From positions 1,612,001 through 1,676,000 of the forward strand of contig NZ_JAUSWW010000001.1 of the NCBI RefSeq assembly GCF_030815415.1: DNA of 64,000 nt, written 5' to 3'. Below, piece after piece: positions 1-9,020 of the stretch. Positions within the stretch are counted from its first letter, which is position 1. Each line of letters starts with the position of its first letter. The notes under the pieces are model-generated. The model saw only the letters and a program-made list of their open reading frames with translations. It was not told the origin of the DNA and made no database searches. Made by a program: the position numbers and the translations under genes. Origin of the DNA: Streptomyces canus. GTDB lineage: Bacteria > Actinomycetota > Actinomycetes > Streptomycetales > Streptomycetaceae.

Positions 1-504
1 CTGTTCCTGCGGCTGCTGGGCGAGGCGGAGTCGGCGGGCATCTCGGTGTACTTCCTCGGCGCCAAACAGGAGGTGCTGGCGCAGATGCTGCGCCGGGTGG
101 CCGACCGCTTCCCCGGTCTGAAGGTCGCGGGCAGCCGCAACGGCTACTTCGATGATTCCCAGCAGGAAGCCATCGCGGACGCGATCGCGGACAGCGGCGC
201 CCAGATGCTCTTCCTTGGCATGACCTCGCCGAAGAAGGAGATCTTCACCGCCGCCTACGGCGCGCGCACCGGTGCCCGGGTCGTGCACGGGGTCGGTGGT
301 TCCTTCGACATCTTGGCCGGGATCACCAAGCGGGCCCCCGCCGCCTGGCAGCGGATGGGTCTCGAGTGGCTCTACCGCGCGTTGCAGGAGCCGCGCCGCC
401 TGGGTCGGCGCTATCTCACGACCAACGCCGCCTTCGTCCTCATGACGGCGCGCGAGTTCATCCGGCTCTCCCCGCAGGCCGCTTCCGCGAACAGGAGTCA
501 CTGA
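1..504 (+). CDS. WecG/TagA/CpsF family glycosyltransferase (5' truncated by window edge)
   Basis: The frame is open from base 1 to the TGA at 502-504, giving 167 codons. The family is usually 240-260 residues, so roughly the first third lies outside the window. Family motifs visible are FLGMTSPKKE, GVGGSFDILAG and a C-terminal block KRAP..W...GLEWLYR...EPRR..RY. Members (GT26) move ManNAc or ManNAc uronic acid from a UDP-sugar onto an undecaprenyl-linked acceptor at the inner face of the membrane. The stop overlaps the next start by one base (TGATG), so the genes are translationally coupled. The next two genes make UDP-ManNAcA and UDP-ManNAc, so a WecG-like ManNAcA transferase is the best guess. 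The exact donor is inferred from neighbours only. Confidence 0.85.
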   Translation: MFLRLLGEAESAGISVYFLGAKQEVLAQMLRRVADRFPGLKVAGSRNGYFDDSQQEAIADAIADSGAQMLFLGMTSPKKEIFTAAYGARTGARVVHGVGGSFDILAGITKRAPAAWQRMGLEWLYRALQEPRRLGRRYLTTNAAFVLMTAREFIRLSPQAASANRSH

Positions 505-1764
505 TGCGTGTCGTCGTGGTGGGACAGGGATACGTCGGGCTGCCGCTGGCCATCCGCGCCGCCGAGGTCGGTCACGAGGTGATCGGCTACGACATCGACG
601 CCCGGCGGATCAAGAGCCTGGCCGCCGGTGAGTCCTTCGTCGAGGACGTCTCCTCCGAGCGGATCCGCGCGGCGCTGGACAACGGCACCTACAGACCGAG
701 CGAATCGGCCCGCGACTGCGGCGGGTTCGACGTCGCGGTGGTGACCGTGCCGACCCCGCTGCACGAGGGCACTCCCGACCTGCGGTACATCAAGGAGTCT
801 GCGGTCACCCTCGGCCGCTATCTGCGCCCCGGGGCCACCGTCGTCCTGGAGTCGACCACCTATCCCGGCACCACCCAGGAACTGTTCGGCCCGCTCCTGG
901 AGGACGGTTCGGGTCTGGCCGCGGGCACCGACTTCCACCTCGGCTACAGCCCGGAGCGCATCGACCCCGGAAACGCCGTCTGGGGCTTCCAGGAGACCCC
1001 CGAAGGTCGTCTCCGGCGTCGACGCCGCCTCCCTCGAGGCCGTTCAGGACTTCTACGCCGAACTCGTCGACACCACCGTGCCGGTGAGCTCGCCCAAGGA
1101 GGCCGAACTCGCCAAGCTGCTGGAGAACACCTTCCGTCATGTGAACATCGCGCTGGTCAACGAGATCGCGATGTTCGCCCACCACCTGGACATCGACGTC
1201 TGGCAGGCCATCGAGGCCGCCTCCAGCAAGCCGTTCGGCTTCATGAAGTTCACGCCCGGGCCGGGCGTCGGCGGTCACTGCCTGCCGATCGACCCCTCGT
1301 ACCTGTCCTGGCGGGTGCAGCGCGAACTCGGCCAGAGCTTCCGGTTCGTGGAGCTGGCCAACGACATCAACAACCACATGCCCGAGTACGTGGCGCGCCG
1401 TATCGGCGACCTGTTCAACGCCAAGCGCCGTTCGGTGAACGGCTCGCGCATCCTGCTGCTGGGCCTGGCGTACAAGAAGAACACCGGCGACGCCCGGGAG
1501 TCGCCCGCCCTGCGCATCTCCCAGCTGCTGCTCGACATGGGGGCCCAGGTCAGGGCGGCGGACCCGCATGTGGTCGAGAGTCTGCCGGTGGACACCCGCC
1601 TGGTACGGGTCGAGCCCACTCCGCAGGAGCTGTCGGCCGCCGATGTGGTGGTCCTGCTCACCGACCATGACGGCTTCGACTACGAACTCGTCGCCGAACA
1701 CGCTCCCCTGGTCCTGGACTGCCGCCGCCGGCTGCCGTCGGGACCCACGATCGAGGTGCTCTGA
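504..1764 (+). pseudogene. UDP-N-acetyl-D-mannosamine dehydrogenase (WecC-like), frameshifted
   Basis: Two halves of one nucleotide-sugar dehydrogenase lie in different frames. The first, from ATG 504, has the Rossmann motif GQGYVGLPL near its N-terminus and runs through SPERIDPGN. The second carries GVGGHCLPIDP with the catalytic Cys codon at 1279-1281 and ends at TGA 1762-1764. The break falls in a run of five C at 997-1001. Removing one C restores ETPKVVSG and a 419-residue protein of normal family length. The enzyme oxidises UDP-ManNAc to UDP-ManNAcA with NAD. As read, translation from 504 would run out of frame to 1670 and lose the catalytic Cys. Neither half shows other decay, so this is either a sequencing or assembly error or a very recent mutation. 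UDP-glucose dehydrogenase is less likely given the WecB and WecG neighbours. Confidence 0.85.
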
Positions 1765-1767
1765 ACC

Positions 1768-2901
1768 ATGCCGCGCATCGTCTGCGTCGCCGGGGCCCGC
1801 CCCAACTACATGAAGATCAAACCGGTGATGGACGCCCTGGAACGCCGGGGCGCCGAGGTCGTCCTCGTCCACACCGGCCAGCACTACGACCCGGCGATGA
1901 ACGACGTGTTCTTCGCCGACCTCGGCATCCGGCCGCCCGACCGCTTCCTCGGGGTCGGTTCGGGCAGCCACGCCGAGCAGACCGGCAGGGTGATGACCGC
2001 CTTCGAGCCGCTCCTGGACGAGGTGAAGCCGGACATCGTCGTGGTGGTCGGCGACATCAACTCCACGCTGGCCTGCGCCCTGGTCACCGCCAAGGCCGGG
2101 CCGCTCCTCGCCCATGTCGAGGCCGGTCTGCGCAGCCGCGACTGGGGCATGCCGGAGGAGGTCAACCGTGTCGCCACCGACCGCGTCAGCGACTACCTGC
2201 TGGCCCCCTCGCCGGACGCGGTCGAGAACCTGCGCGCGGAGGGGTACCGGGAGGACCAGATCCACCTCGTCGGCAACGTCATGATCGACACGCTGCTGAC
2301 CAACCTGGAGCGGGCCAGGGCCTCGGACGTCCTCGATCGGTACGGCCTGGCCAGAGGCGAGTTCGGCCTGGTCACCCTGCACCGCCCCGCCAACGTCGAC
2401 GACCCCGGGGTCCTCGCCGGGCTCCTCAAGGCCCTGGGCGAGGTCGCCGGCCGCTGTCCGCTCCTGCTGCCCGTGCACCCGCGGGCGGCTCAGCGGCTGG
2501 CCGAGATCGGTGTCCCCGGGGGCATCAGGCTCGTACCGCCCGCCGGATACCTGGACTTCATCGCCCTGCAGGACTCCGCGCGTGTCGTGCTGACCGACTC
2601 GGGCGGGGTGCAGGAGGAGACCACCGCACTGGGCGTGCCGTGTGTGACCCTGCGCGACAACACCGAGCGGCCCATCACCGTCGAGCAGGGCACCAACGCG
2701 CTGGCCGGCCGGGATCCGGCACGCATCGTGGCCACGGTGAACCGCGTACTGGACGCGCCTCCCGCGCCGCGCCGGCCCGAACTCTGGGACGGCCGCGCGA
2801 GCGACCGCATCGCCGACGTGCTGCTGGCCGGAGGCACCGCGCACACCCGCCCCAGACCCACTGATCAACCGAGACCCGGTGACCCATCCCTCCCCATATG
2901 A
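1768..2901 (+). CDS. wecB: UDP-N-acetylglucosamine 2-epimerase (non-hydrolysing)
   Basis: This 377-residue protein has the full family pattern: GARPNYMKIKPV at the N-terminus, HTGQHYD, VVGDINSTLA, HVEAGLRS..WGMPEEVNR, TLHRPANVD and LTDSGGVQEE. It interconverts UDP-GlcNAc and UDP-ManNAc in the cytoplasm through a GT-B fold and a 2-acetamidoglucal intermediate. ATG 1768 starts three bases after the stop of the WecC-like gene, so the two are in one operon. Together with the dehydrogenase and the WecG-type transferase it forms the module used for ManNAcA in enterobacterial common antigen. Length and motifs are complete, so it should be active. Confidence 0.93.
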   Translation: MPRIVCVAGARPNYMKIKPVMDALERRGAEVVLVHTGQHYDPAMNDVFFADLGIRPPDRFLGVGSGSHAEQTGRVMTAFEPLLDEVKPDIVVVVGDINSTLACALVTAKAGPLLAHVEAGLRSRDWGMPEEVNRVATDRVSDYLLAPSPDAVENLRAEGYREDQIHLVGNVMIDTLLTNLERARASDVLDRYGLARGEFGLVTLHRPANVDDPGVLAGLLKALGEVAGRCPLLLPVHPRAAQRLAEIGVPGGIRLVPPAGYLDFIALQDSARVVLTDSGGVQEETTALGVPCVTLRDNTERPITVEQGTNALAGRDPARIVATVNRVLDAPPAPRRPELWDGRASDRIADVLLAGGTAHTRPRPTDQPRPGDPSLPI

Positions 2902-2952
2902 TCCGCCTGAAACATATGCTCGTCGAACATCTGGTCGCTAGGGGGGACCATC

Positions 2953-3819
2953 ATGGATCTCGCTGAGATCTTCCGGGTCATGCGCAGGCGTTGGTACGTC
3001 CTGCTGCCCGGGCTGCTGCTGACCGCGGGCCTGACGTTCGCCGTGACGCTGGTGGTTCCCGTCACCTACCAGTCGCAGAGCACGGTGATCCTGCTCAACT
3101 CGCAGAAGGCCACCGTCGCTTACGACGGCAACCCGTTCCTGAGCACCCAGACCTCGCTCACCGGCATGGCCGACAGCCTGGCCCGCAACCTCAACTCCGA
3201 CGACTCCGTCCGGGAGCTCAAGTCCCGCGGCGCGACCGGCACGTTCGAGGCCAAGCTCGCCGACAACGCCCAGGGGCCGCTGATGTGGCTCACCGTCACG
3301 GGCACGGACCGGCGCGCCGTGCTGGCCTCGGACAAGATCCTGACCGCGTACGCGAACGAGCGGCTGGAGCAGTTCCAGGAGGACCAGTCGGTCGCCCCCA
3401 AGGCCATGATCCGGCTGACGACGATCGTGGCCCCGCAGCCACCGGTCGCACAGACCAAGACCCGGCTCGAATACATGATCATGGCCGGGGGCCTGGGCCT
3501 GGTACTGACCCTGGTCGCCGTCTTCTACGTGGAGGCGCGGCGCCGCTCGCACCCGCGGGACGGCGCGGCACCGGTCGATGCCCCGGAACCGACGACCGAG
3601 TCCCGCACCCCCTCTCCCGCTCCGGCTGCCGAGGAGTCGGCCACGGAACAGACCATCGCGCTGCGCACCCCGCCCACCTGGGCACGGTCCGCCGGGAACA
3701 GACCTGCCGCGGAGACGAAGGCGGGGCGGTCCGCCGTCGTCATGGCACCCGCCGCCGAGCCGCTCGACGAGGAGTCGACCAGTGGACAGCGTTCGCACAC
3801 CGGACAGCGAGACCGCTGA
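2953..3819 (+). CDS. Wzz-type polysaccharide co-polymerase / chain length determinant protein
   Basis: A 288-residue membrane protein starting MDLAEIFRVMRRRWY. TM1 spans about residues 16-36 and TM2 about 176-197, preceded by the proline-containing PQPPVAQTKTR segment typical of Wzz proteins. The 140-residue loop between them should face outward. The 90-residue C-terminal tail is Pro/Ala/Glu-rich and shows no Walker motifs or tyrosine cluster, so it is not a fused BY-kinase. Such proteins set the chain length of Wzy-made polymers. An AGGGGGGA ribosome site precedes the ATG. The 3' end overlaps the flippase start by 38 bases. It resembles the N-terminal part of the protein at 9956-11989 (shared YQSQS and LTVTGTDR-like motifs), which suggests duplication. 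Confidence 0.82.
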   Translation: MDLAEIFRVMRRRWYVLLPGLLLTAGLTFAVTLVVPVTYQSQSTVILLNSQKATVAYDGNPFLSTQTSLTGMADSLARNLNSDDSVRELKSRGATGTFEAKLADNAQGPLMWLTVTGTDRRAVLASDKILTAYANERLEQFQEDQSVAPKAMIRLTTIVAPQPPVAQTKTRLEYMIMAGGLGLVLTLVAVFYVEARRRSHPRDGAAPVDAPEPTTESRTPSPAPAAEESATEQTIALRTPPTWARSAGNRPAAETKAGRSAVVMAPAAEPLDEESTSGQRSHTGQRDR

Positions 3820-5329
3820 GCCGGGCGACACCCCCGCTCCCGCGGTCGCCGCCTCCCTCGGCACGAAGGTCCGTTCGGCGGCCCGTTGGAGCCTGATCAA
3901 CACCGTTGTCATGCGGCTGGGCACCTTCGCGACCGGCATCGTGCTGGCGCGCTTCGCCCTGGGCCCCGCGGAGTGGGGCGTCTACGGCATCGCCCAGACC
4001 GTGCTGCTGGTCCTGCTCTCCGCCAACGAACTGGGCGTGGGCCTGGCCATCGTCCGCTGGGAGGGGGACGCACGGAAGTTCGCGCCGACCGTACTGACCC
4101 TCAGCGCCCTCTCCAGCGGCCTGTTGTACGTGGCGCTGTTCACGGCGGCACCGACGGTGGCCGGTCTGCTCGGCTCGCCGGACGCCGCGGGCGTCCTGCG
4201 GGTGATGTGCCTGTGCGTGGTGATCGACGGGGTCGCACAGGTGCCCGCCAACTTCCTCACCCGGGAGTTCGCCCAGGGCAAGCGGATGATCATCGATGCG
4301 CTCAACTTCCTGATCAGCACCTCGGTGACGCTGCTGCTGGCCTTCGCGGGCTGGGGCGCGATGAGCTTCGCCGTGGGAGCCGTGGCGGGCAACGTCGTGA
4401 CGCTGGTCGGCTGCGCGCTGGCCGCACCGGGCACCCTGAAGTTCGGCTGGGACCCCGGGCAGGCCCGGGCGCTGCTCCGGTTCGGGCTCCCGCTCGCGGG
4501 GGCGAGCATGCTGGCCCTCGCGGTGGTCAACGTCGACACCATGGTGGTGGGCGCGACGCTCGGCAATGTGGCGCTGGGCTTCTACGTGCTCGCCTTCAAC
4601 ATCTCCGGCTGGCCCGTGCGGATCATCTCCGAGGCCGTCCGCCGGGTCTCCTTCGCCGGGTTCTCCCGCCTGGCCGAGTCGCCCCAGGCACTCGCCCAGG
4701 GCTTCAGCCGGGCCCTGGGTGTGGTGGTCACCGCCACCGTCCCGCTCTGTGTCCTGCTGGCCGGCCTCGCGCGGCCCGCCATCGAGTTGATCTACGGCGG
4801 CCACTGGACCCCCGCCGCCGCGGCACTGCCCTGGCTGATGGCCCTCGGCCTGATCCGCATCGGCAGCGAACTCGCCTACGACTGTCTGGTCGCGATCGGA
4901 CAGCGCCGCTCGCTCTTCGTGGTGCAGGGCCTGTGGCTGGTGGCCCTGATCCCGGTACTCCTCGTCGGCGCCCGCATGAACGGCATCGTCGGCGCCTCCC
5001 AGGCCCATGTCCTGGTCGGCGGCGGCGTGGTGGTACCCGTCTTCCTGTTCGCCCTGAACCGTGGCGGCGTCGGTGTCGGCCTGATCGCCAGGGCCTGCGC
5101 CTGGCCCTTCCTCGGCGGGGCCGTGATGGCCGCGATCATCCTCGGTCTGGAGCGCCCGTTCGGCGACGGTCCGCTCGCGCTGCTCGCCCTCAGCACGATC
5201 GCCCTGGCCGGCTACATGCTGTGCGTCCTGCCCAGCCGCGACTTCCTGCGCGGCGTCGGCGGCGGCGACCGGCCCCAGCGCGGCCGCCACCGGGCCACCG
5301 CACCGGTCGGCCCACCCAACAGGACTTGA
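3782..5329 (+). CDS. Wzx-type oligosaccharide flippase
   Basis: A 515-residue, very hydrophobic protein of the polysaccharide-biosynthesis (MOP) superfamily, with about 12-14 predicted membrane helices. The N-terminal stretch KVRSAARWSLINTVVMRLGTF followed by GIVLARFALGPAEWGVYG is typical of the family. It should flip undecaprenyl-pyrophosphate-linked repeat units to the outer face of the membrane. GTG 3782 is chosen because it begins a short polar leader (VDSVRTPDSETAEPG) just before the first helix; this makes a 38-base overlap with the Wzz-type gene and implies coupling. Upstream frame extension is possible but would only read antisense-like, Pro/Arg-rich sequence inside the Wzz gene. Confidence 0.87.
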   Translation: MDSVRTPDSETAEPGDTPAPAVAASLGTKVRSAARWSLINTVVMRLGTFATGIVLARFALGPAEWGVYGIAQTVLLVLLSANELGVGLAIVRWEGDARKFAPTVLTLSALSSGLLYVALFTAAPTVAGLLGSPDAAGVLRVMCLCVVIDGVAQVPANFLTREFAQGKRMIIDALNFLISTSVTLLLAFAGWGAMSFAVGAVAGNVVTLVGCALAAPGTLKFGWDPGQARALLRFGLPLAGASMLALAVVNVDTMVVGATLGNVALGFYVLAFNISGWPVRIISEAVRRVSFAGFSRLAESPQALAQGFSRALGVVVTATVPLCVLLAGLARPAIELIYGGHWTPAAAALPWLMALGLIRIGSELAYDCLVAIGQRRSLFVVQGLWLVALIPVLLVGARMNGIVGASQAHVLVGGGVVVPVFLFALNRGGVGVGLIARACAWPFLGGAVMAAIILGLERPFGDGPLALLALSTIALAGYMLCVLPSRDFLRGVGGGDRPQRGRHRATAPVGPPNRT

Positions 5330-5339
5330 GGTGAACCCG

Positions 5340-6464
5340 ATGTCACGGCGCACAAGCCGTAACTCGCTCACAGGACTGCTGTTCGCGGCCTTGGTGGCCG
5401 TCTTGTGCGCGGCCTGCTCGGGCTCGGGCTCGGACCGGGCCGCGTCGTCGAAGTGCCCGGGGGACGGGCCGACCTGTCGTACGAGCGGGTCCCCGGCGTC
5501 GCCCGGCCCCGCGGCATCGACCGCGGTCGGCGAGGCGACGGACCGCCCCGCCGCCTCGCCCTCCCCCTCGCCCGCCCCGACGAAGAAACCCGCCGCGACC
5601 GCGAGCGCCGGCGGCACGTCCGGCGCCCCCGCGGCCAGGGTCGGCTGCGCCTCACCCGGCGCCTGTGGCTTCCCCGACGCCGACACCACCGGTCCGCGGA
5701 TCGCCCTCAAGCCCAAGAAGACCGGGTACTGGGCGATCCGCACCGACGGGCTCGTCATCCGGGGCCAGGACATCACCGGCTCCCTCGACATCTACGCGAA
5801 CAACGTCACCGTCATCGACTCAAAGATCACCTCGGACAGCTGGTGGGGCATCAACCTGCGCCCCGGCTTCAGCGGCCTGAAGGTCCTGCACACGGAGATC
5901 ACAGCGGTCCCCGGCAAGGGACCGGACAACGGCGGCGTGGACTACGCGGTGTCCAACATGGGGGGCAGCTCCATCGAGGTCGGCTGGTGCGACGTCTCGG
6001 TGTTCGGCGACGCCCTCTCCATGGGACAGGGCAATCTGCACGACAACTACGTGCACGACATCGAGCCGTTCGTCAATCTGGGCGGCGAGTGGCAGCACAC
6101 CAACACGGTGATCAGCGGCGGCGGCAACACCGGCCATCTGACCATCCGCCACAACACCCTGCTCAACGCGACCAGCCTCAAGCAGGGCGCCTCGGGAAGC
6201 ATCGGCCTGTTCGCGGACACCGGGGTGGTCCGCAACGTCACCGTCGACGACAACTGGATCGCCGGCGGCGCGTACGCCCTGTACGGCGGTTCCACGGGCG
6301 CCACCGGGATCAAGGTCACCGACAACATCTTCTCGACCGAGTACCACCCCGCGTCCGGCGGATACGGCGTGGTCGCGCACTGGAACCACAGCGGCGCCGG
6401 AAACGTGTGGCGCAACAACCGGCTGTCCGACGGCCGCCTGGTCAAGCCGGAGCCCGCCGCGTGA
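5340..6464 (+). CDS. secreted lipoprotein with right-handed beta-helix repeats
   Basis: A 374-residue protein with a lipoprotein signal peptide: a basic start (MSRRTSRNS), a hydrophobic core and a lipobox LCAAC with Cys at about residue 26. A low-complexity Ser/Pro/Ala linker follows to about residue 110. The rest is rich in Asn, Gly and short beta repeats (ITGSLDIYANNVTV, HLTIRHNTLLNA, VRNVTVDDNWI), the pattern of parallel beta-helix (PbH1) folds seen in pectate-lyase-like and polysaccharide-modifying proteins. ATG 5340 has GAGGTG six bases upstream; GTG 5331 is an alternative. Its place between the flippase and a glycosyltransferase suggests binding, cutting or epimerising the exported polymer. 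No catalytic residues can be assigned. Confidence 0.75.
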   Translation: MSRRTSRNSLTGLLFAALVAVLCAACSGSGSDRAASSKCPGDGPTCRTSGSPASPGPAASTAVGEATDRPAASPSPSPAPTKKPAATASAGGTSGAPAARVGCASPGACGFPDADTTGPRIALKPKKTGYWAIRTDGLVIRGQDITGSLDIYANNVTVIDSKITSDSWWGINLRPGFSGLKVLHTEITAVPGKGPDNGGVDYAVSNMGGSSIEVGWCDVSVFGDALSMGQGNLHDNYVHDIEPFVNLGGEWQHTNTVISGGGNTGHLTIRHNTLLNATSLKQGASGSIGLFADTGVVRNVTVDDNWIAGGAYALYGGSTGATGIKVTDNIFSTEYHPASGGYGVVAHWNHSGAGNVWRNNRLSDGRLVKPEPAA

Positions 6465-7270
6465 GCGGCCTCGTGCGCCGGGTCGCGCGGGCGCCCTGGA
6501 CGCTGCTGAAGGCGGTGTTCGGCTGGCTGGTGCTCTTCGAGGCCAGGAACAAGGTCCTGCTGGCCCCCTCCGCGGTGCGGCTGCGCCGGATCGAGGACGC
6601 CGAGACCCGACGGCTGGCCGCCGCCCTCCCGGCACCGCCCTCGGCGCTGGTCGCCACCGTCATCGCCACCCACCGACGCCCCGAGGCACTGCGCGCCGCG
6701 GTGCGCTCGGCCCTGGACCAGACCGTTCGCGACCAGGTCGTCATCGTCGTCGACGACGGCGCGGGACTGCCCGAACTCCCGGACGACCCGCGGCTGTTCG
6801 CCGTCTCGCTGGCACACAACACCGCGGTGGCCGGCGTCGTGCGCAACGTGGGCATCCGTCTCACCCGCTCCCGGTACGTGGCGTTCCTGGACGACGACAA
6901 CCTGTGGGAACCCGACCACCTGGAACGGGCGTTGGCGGTCCTGGACTCCCCCGCCGGGCCCGACGGCGTCTACACGGCACTGCGCCGCGTCCTGCCCGAC
7001 GGCACCGAGAACGACGTCCTGTCGGTGCCCTACGACCGGCGCCACGCCGCCCGCGAGGCCTTCCTGGACACCAACGCCTTCGTCGCCCGCCGCAATCGCT
7101 CCCTTCACTTCAGCCGGCTGCGCCGCACACCGGAAGTGCTGCCCCGCGAGGACTGGGAGCTGATCCGCCGGTACGGCCGCCGGTACCGGGTGTGCCATGT
7201 GCCGCACCCCACCGTCCGATACCTGATGAACCCGGCCAGCTTCTACACGCAGTGGCGGCAGCCCAGTTGA
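6461..7270 (+). CDS. family 2 glycosyltransferase
   Basis: A 269-residue GT-A fold glycosyltransferase. The N-terminal 50 residues (AVFGWLVLFEARNKVLLAPS) are amphipathic and probably lie on the membrane. VATVIATHRRPEALRAAVRSAL opens the nucleotide-binding domain, VVIVVDDGA follows, and FLDDDNLWEPDHL supplies the metal-binding acidic motif. PREDWELIRRYGRRYRV resembles the acceptor region of the family. GTG 6461 overlaps the upstream stop (GTGA). The likely role is adding one sugar to the lipid-linked repeat unit on the cytoplasmic side. Donor and linkage cannot be read from the sequence. Confidence 0.85.
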   Translation: MSGLVRRVARAPWTLLKAVFGWLVLFEARNKVLLAPSAVRLRRIEDAETRRLAAALPAPPSALVATVIATHRRPEALRAAVRSALDQTVRDQVVIVVDDGAGLPELPDDPRLFAVSLAHNTAVAGVVRNVGIRLTRSRYVAFLDDDNLWEPDHLERALAVLDSPAGPDGVYTALRRVLPDGTENDVLSVPYDRRHAAREAFLDTNAFVARRNRSLHFSRLRRTPEVLPREDWELIRRYGRRYRVCHVPHPTVRYLMNPASFYTQWRQPS

Positions 7271-7323
7271 AGCCCGCACCCTTCTCCGCAGTCCCTCCGC
7301 TCCGACCACAGGTGGTTGATCCG

Positions 7324-7995
7324 ATGCCCCGATCCCGGGCCCTCAGAAACAAGTTCGTCGACGCGCCCGGCTCCCTGGGCGAACGCATGCGCCTCGCCCG
7401 CTGGGAGCGGTTCCGACGCTGCTTCCCCGGCATCGAGAACATGAGCGTCGTGGACCTGGGCGGCACGGCCGACATGTGGCTGCGCGCACCGGTGCGCGCC
7501 AAGCACGTCCACCTGATCAACCTGGAGGAGCATCCCGCCGAGGTGCCCGACTGGATCACCACCGAGGTCGCCGACGTCACCGACCCGCGGGTCGCCGCCG
7601 AACTGAGCGCCAAGGGCGGCTACGACCTCGTCTTCTCCAACTCGACCATCGAGCACGTGGGCGGCCACAGCCAACGGCAGAAGTTCGTCGCCGCCGTAGA
7701 GCAACTGGCCCCGCTGCACTGGGTCCAGACCCCCTACCGCTACTTCCCCGTCGAGCCGCACTTCGTGGCACCCGGCTTCCAGTTCCTGCCGCTGGCCGCC
7801 AGAGCCCGTCTCGTACGGCGCTGGCCGCTGGTGCACAGCCGCCCCGACAGCCCGGAGTCGGCGATGAACGCGGTGATCAACATCGAGCTGCTGACCCGCA
7901 CCGAGATGCGCTACCTGTTCCCCGACTCGGTGCTCCTCAGCGAGCGGGTCCTCGGTGCCCCGAAATCGCTCATCGCCGTACGGACGGAGCGCTGA
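7324..7995 (+). CDS. class I SAM-dependent methyltransferase (polysaccharide cluster)
   Basis: A 223-residue protein with the methyltransferase motif I as VVDLGGTADMWL (about residues 40-51) and a motif IV-like FSNSTIEHVGG (about residue 102). It lacks membrane segments. ATG 7324 follows a 53-base gap after the glycosyltransferase; the frame is open further upstream, but no better start is visible. It is coupled by a one-base overlap to the second methyltransferase. In this setting O-methylation of a sugar in the repeat unit, or capping of the growing chain, is likely. The substrate is unknown. Confidence 0.78.
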   Translation: MPRSRALRNKFVDAPGSLGERMRLARWERFRRCFPGIENMSVVDLGGTADMWLRAPVRAKHVHLINLEEHPAEVPDWITTEVADVTDPRVAAELSAKGGYDLVFSNSTIEHVGGHSQRQKFVAAVEQLAPLHWVQTPYRYFPVEPHFVAPGFQFLPLAARARLVRRWPLVHSRPDSPESAMNAVINIELLTRTEMRYLFPDSVLLSERVLGAPKSLIAVRTER

Positions 7996-8978
7996 TGCTG
8001 AACAACCTCATCAACAGACATGACGCGGACCGGCTGCTGCGCAAGGTGCGGAAGCTGGACCTGGACCCGGTGCTGGCCAAACTCCGCGTGCGCGGCGGCG
8101 CGCGCGTGGTCCAGCACTGGTCCCAGGTCGACCCGTCGCTCACCGAGTGGTGGGCGATACCCGCGGTCATCAAGCGGTGGAACCTGCTGATGACCGGCGA
8201 CGCCGAGACGTCCTTCCCCCAGTACGTGGCCGCCAAGCACTTCGCGCCGCGTACCGATCTGCGCGGCCTGTCACTCGGGTGCGGCACCGGCGGCAACGAG
8301 CTGCTCTGGGCGAAGACCGGCGCGTTCTCCCTCCTGGAGGGCGTGGACGTGGCGCAGCAGCGGATCGACTTCGCCACCCGGGCCGCCGCCGACGAGGGCC
8401 TCTGCGACGTCCTGCGTTTCCGGGTCACCGACGTCAACCGAATGGCCGCCGACGGGGAACGCTTCGACGTGCTGCTGGGCCTGCAGTCGCTGCACCACTT
8501 CGACAACCTCGACGAGACGCTGCCGCGGCTGTCCCGGCTCATCGAGCCCGAGGGGACGTTCGTGGTCGACGAGTTCGTCGGGCCCACCCGGTTCCAGTGG
8601 ACCGACGGCCAACTGGACGCGGCGAACGCTCTGTTGGCGCGGCTCCCCGAGGAGCGGCGGCGGCTGGCCGACGGGCGGATCAAGCGGCGGGTGGTGCGGC
8701 CCAGCAAGCTGTCGATGGTGCTGGACGATCCCTCCGAGGCGGTGGATGCGGCGGCGCTGCTGCCGGGGCTGCGGCGGCATTTCGACGTGGTCGAGGAGCG
8801 GCCGTACGGGGGGACGGTGTTGCATATCGCGTTCTCGGGGATCGCGCACAACTTCCGGGATCAGGAGCCGGAGACGTTGGCGTTGCTGGAGCGGTGCTTT
8901 GCGGCGGAGGACGCGGCGCTTCCTGATGTGGGGCACGATTTCGTGGCCATGGTGTGTCGGCCGCGGGGTCTCGGCTAA
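7995..8978 (+). CDS. class I SAM-dependent methyltransferase, last gene of the left operon
   Basis: A 327-residue protein with a clear SAM-binding core: GLSLGCGTGGNELLW (about residue 93), EGVDVAQQRID and LGLQSLHHFDNLDETL, then FVVDEFVGPTRFQW. The first 80 residues (WSQVDPSLTEWWAIPAVIKRWN) form an N-terminal extension outside the Rossmann fold. The C-terminal 100 residues are mostly helical. ATG 7995 shares one base with the upstream TGA. Having two adjacent, unrelated methyltransferases suggests two separate methylations of the polymer or its precursor. The operon ends here at a palindromic terminator shared with the opposing gene. Confidence 0.8.
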   Translation: MLNNLINRHDADRLLRKVRKLDLDPVLAKLRVRGGARVVQHWSQVDPSLTEWWAIPAVIKRWNLLMTGDAETSFPQYVAAKHFAPRTDLRGLSLGCGTGGNELLWAKTGAFSLLEGVDVAQQRIDFATRAAADEGLCDVLRFRVTDVNRMAADGERFDVLLGLQSLHHFDNLDETLPRLSRLIEPEGTFVVDEFVGPTRFQWTDGQLDAANALLARLPEERRRLADGRIKRRVVRPSKLSMVLDDPSEAVDAAALLPGLRRHFDVVEERPYGGTVLHIAFSGIAHNFRDQEPETLALLERCFAAEDAALPDVGHDFVAMVCRPRGLG

Positions 8979-9020
8979 GGGGTTGCCACGATGTGTCGTC
9001 TGCCGGGTGCGGCGCCAATG

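Noticed and set aside
805..2868. 687-codon open frame on the minus strand
   Set aside because: It runs antisense across wecC-wecB, has Arg/Gly/Val-rich low-complexity sequence and no family motif. High GC in codon position 3 creates such frames.
3740..5791. 683-codon minus-strand open frame
   Set aside because: Antisense to the flippase gene, Gln/His/Ala-rich, with no recognisable domain; a GC artefact.
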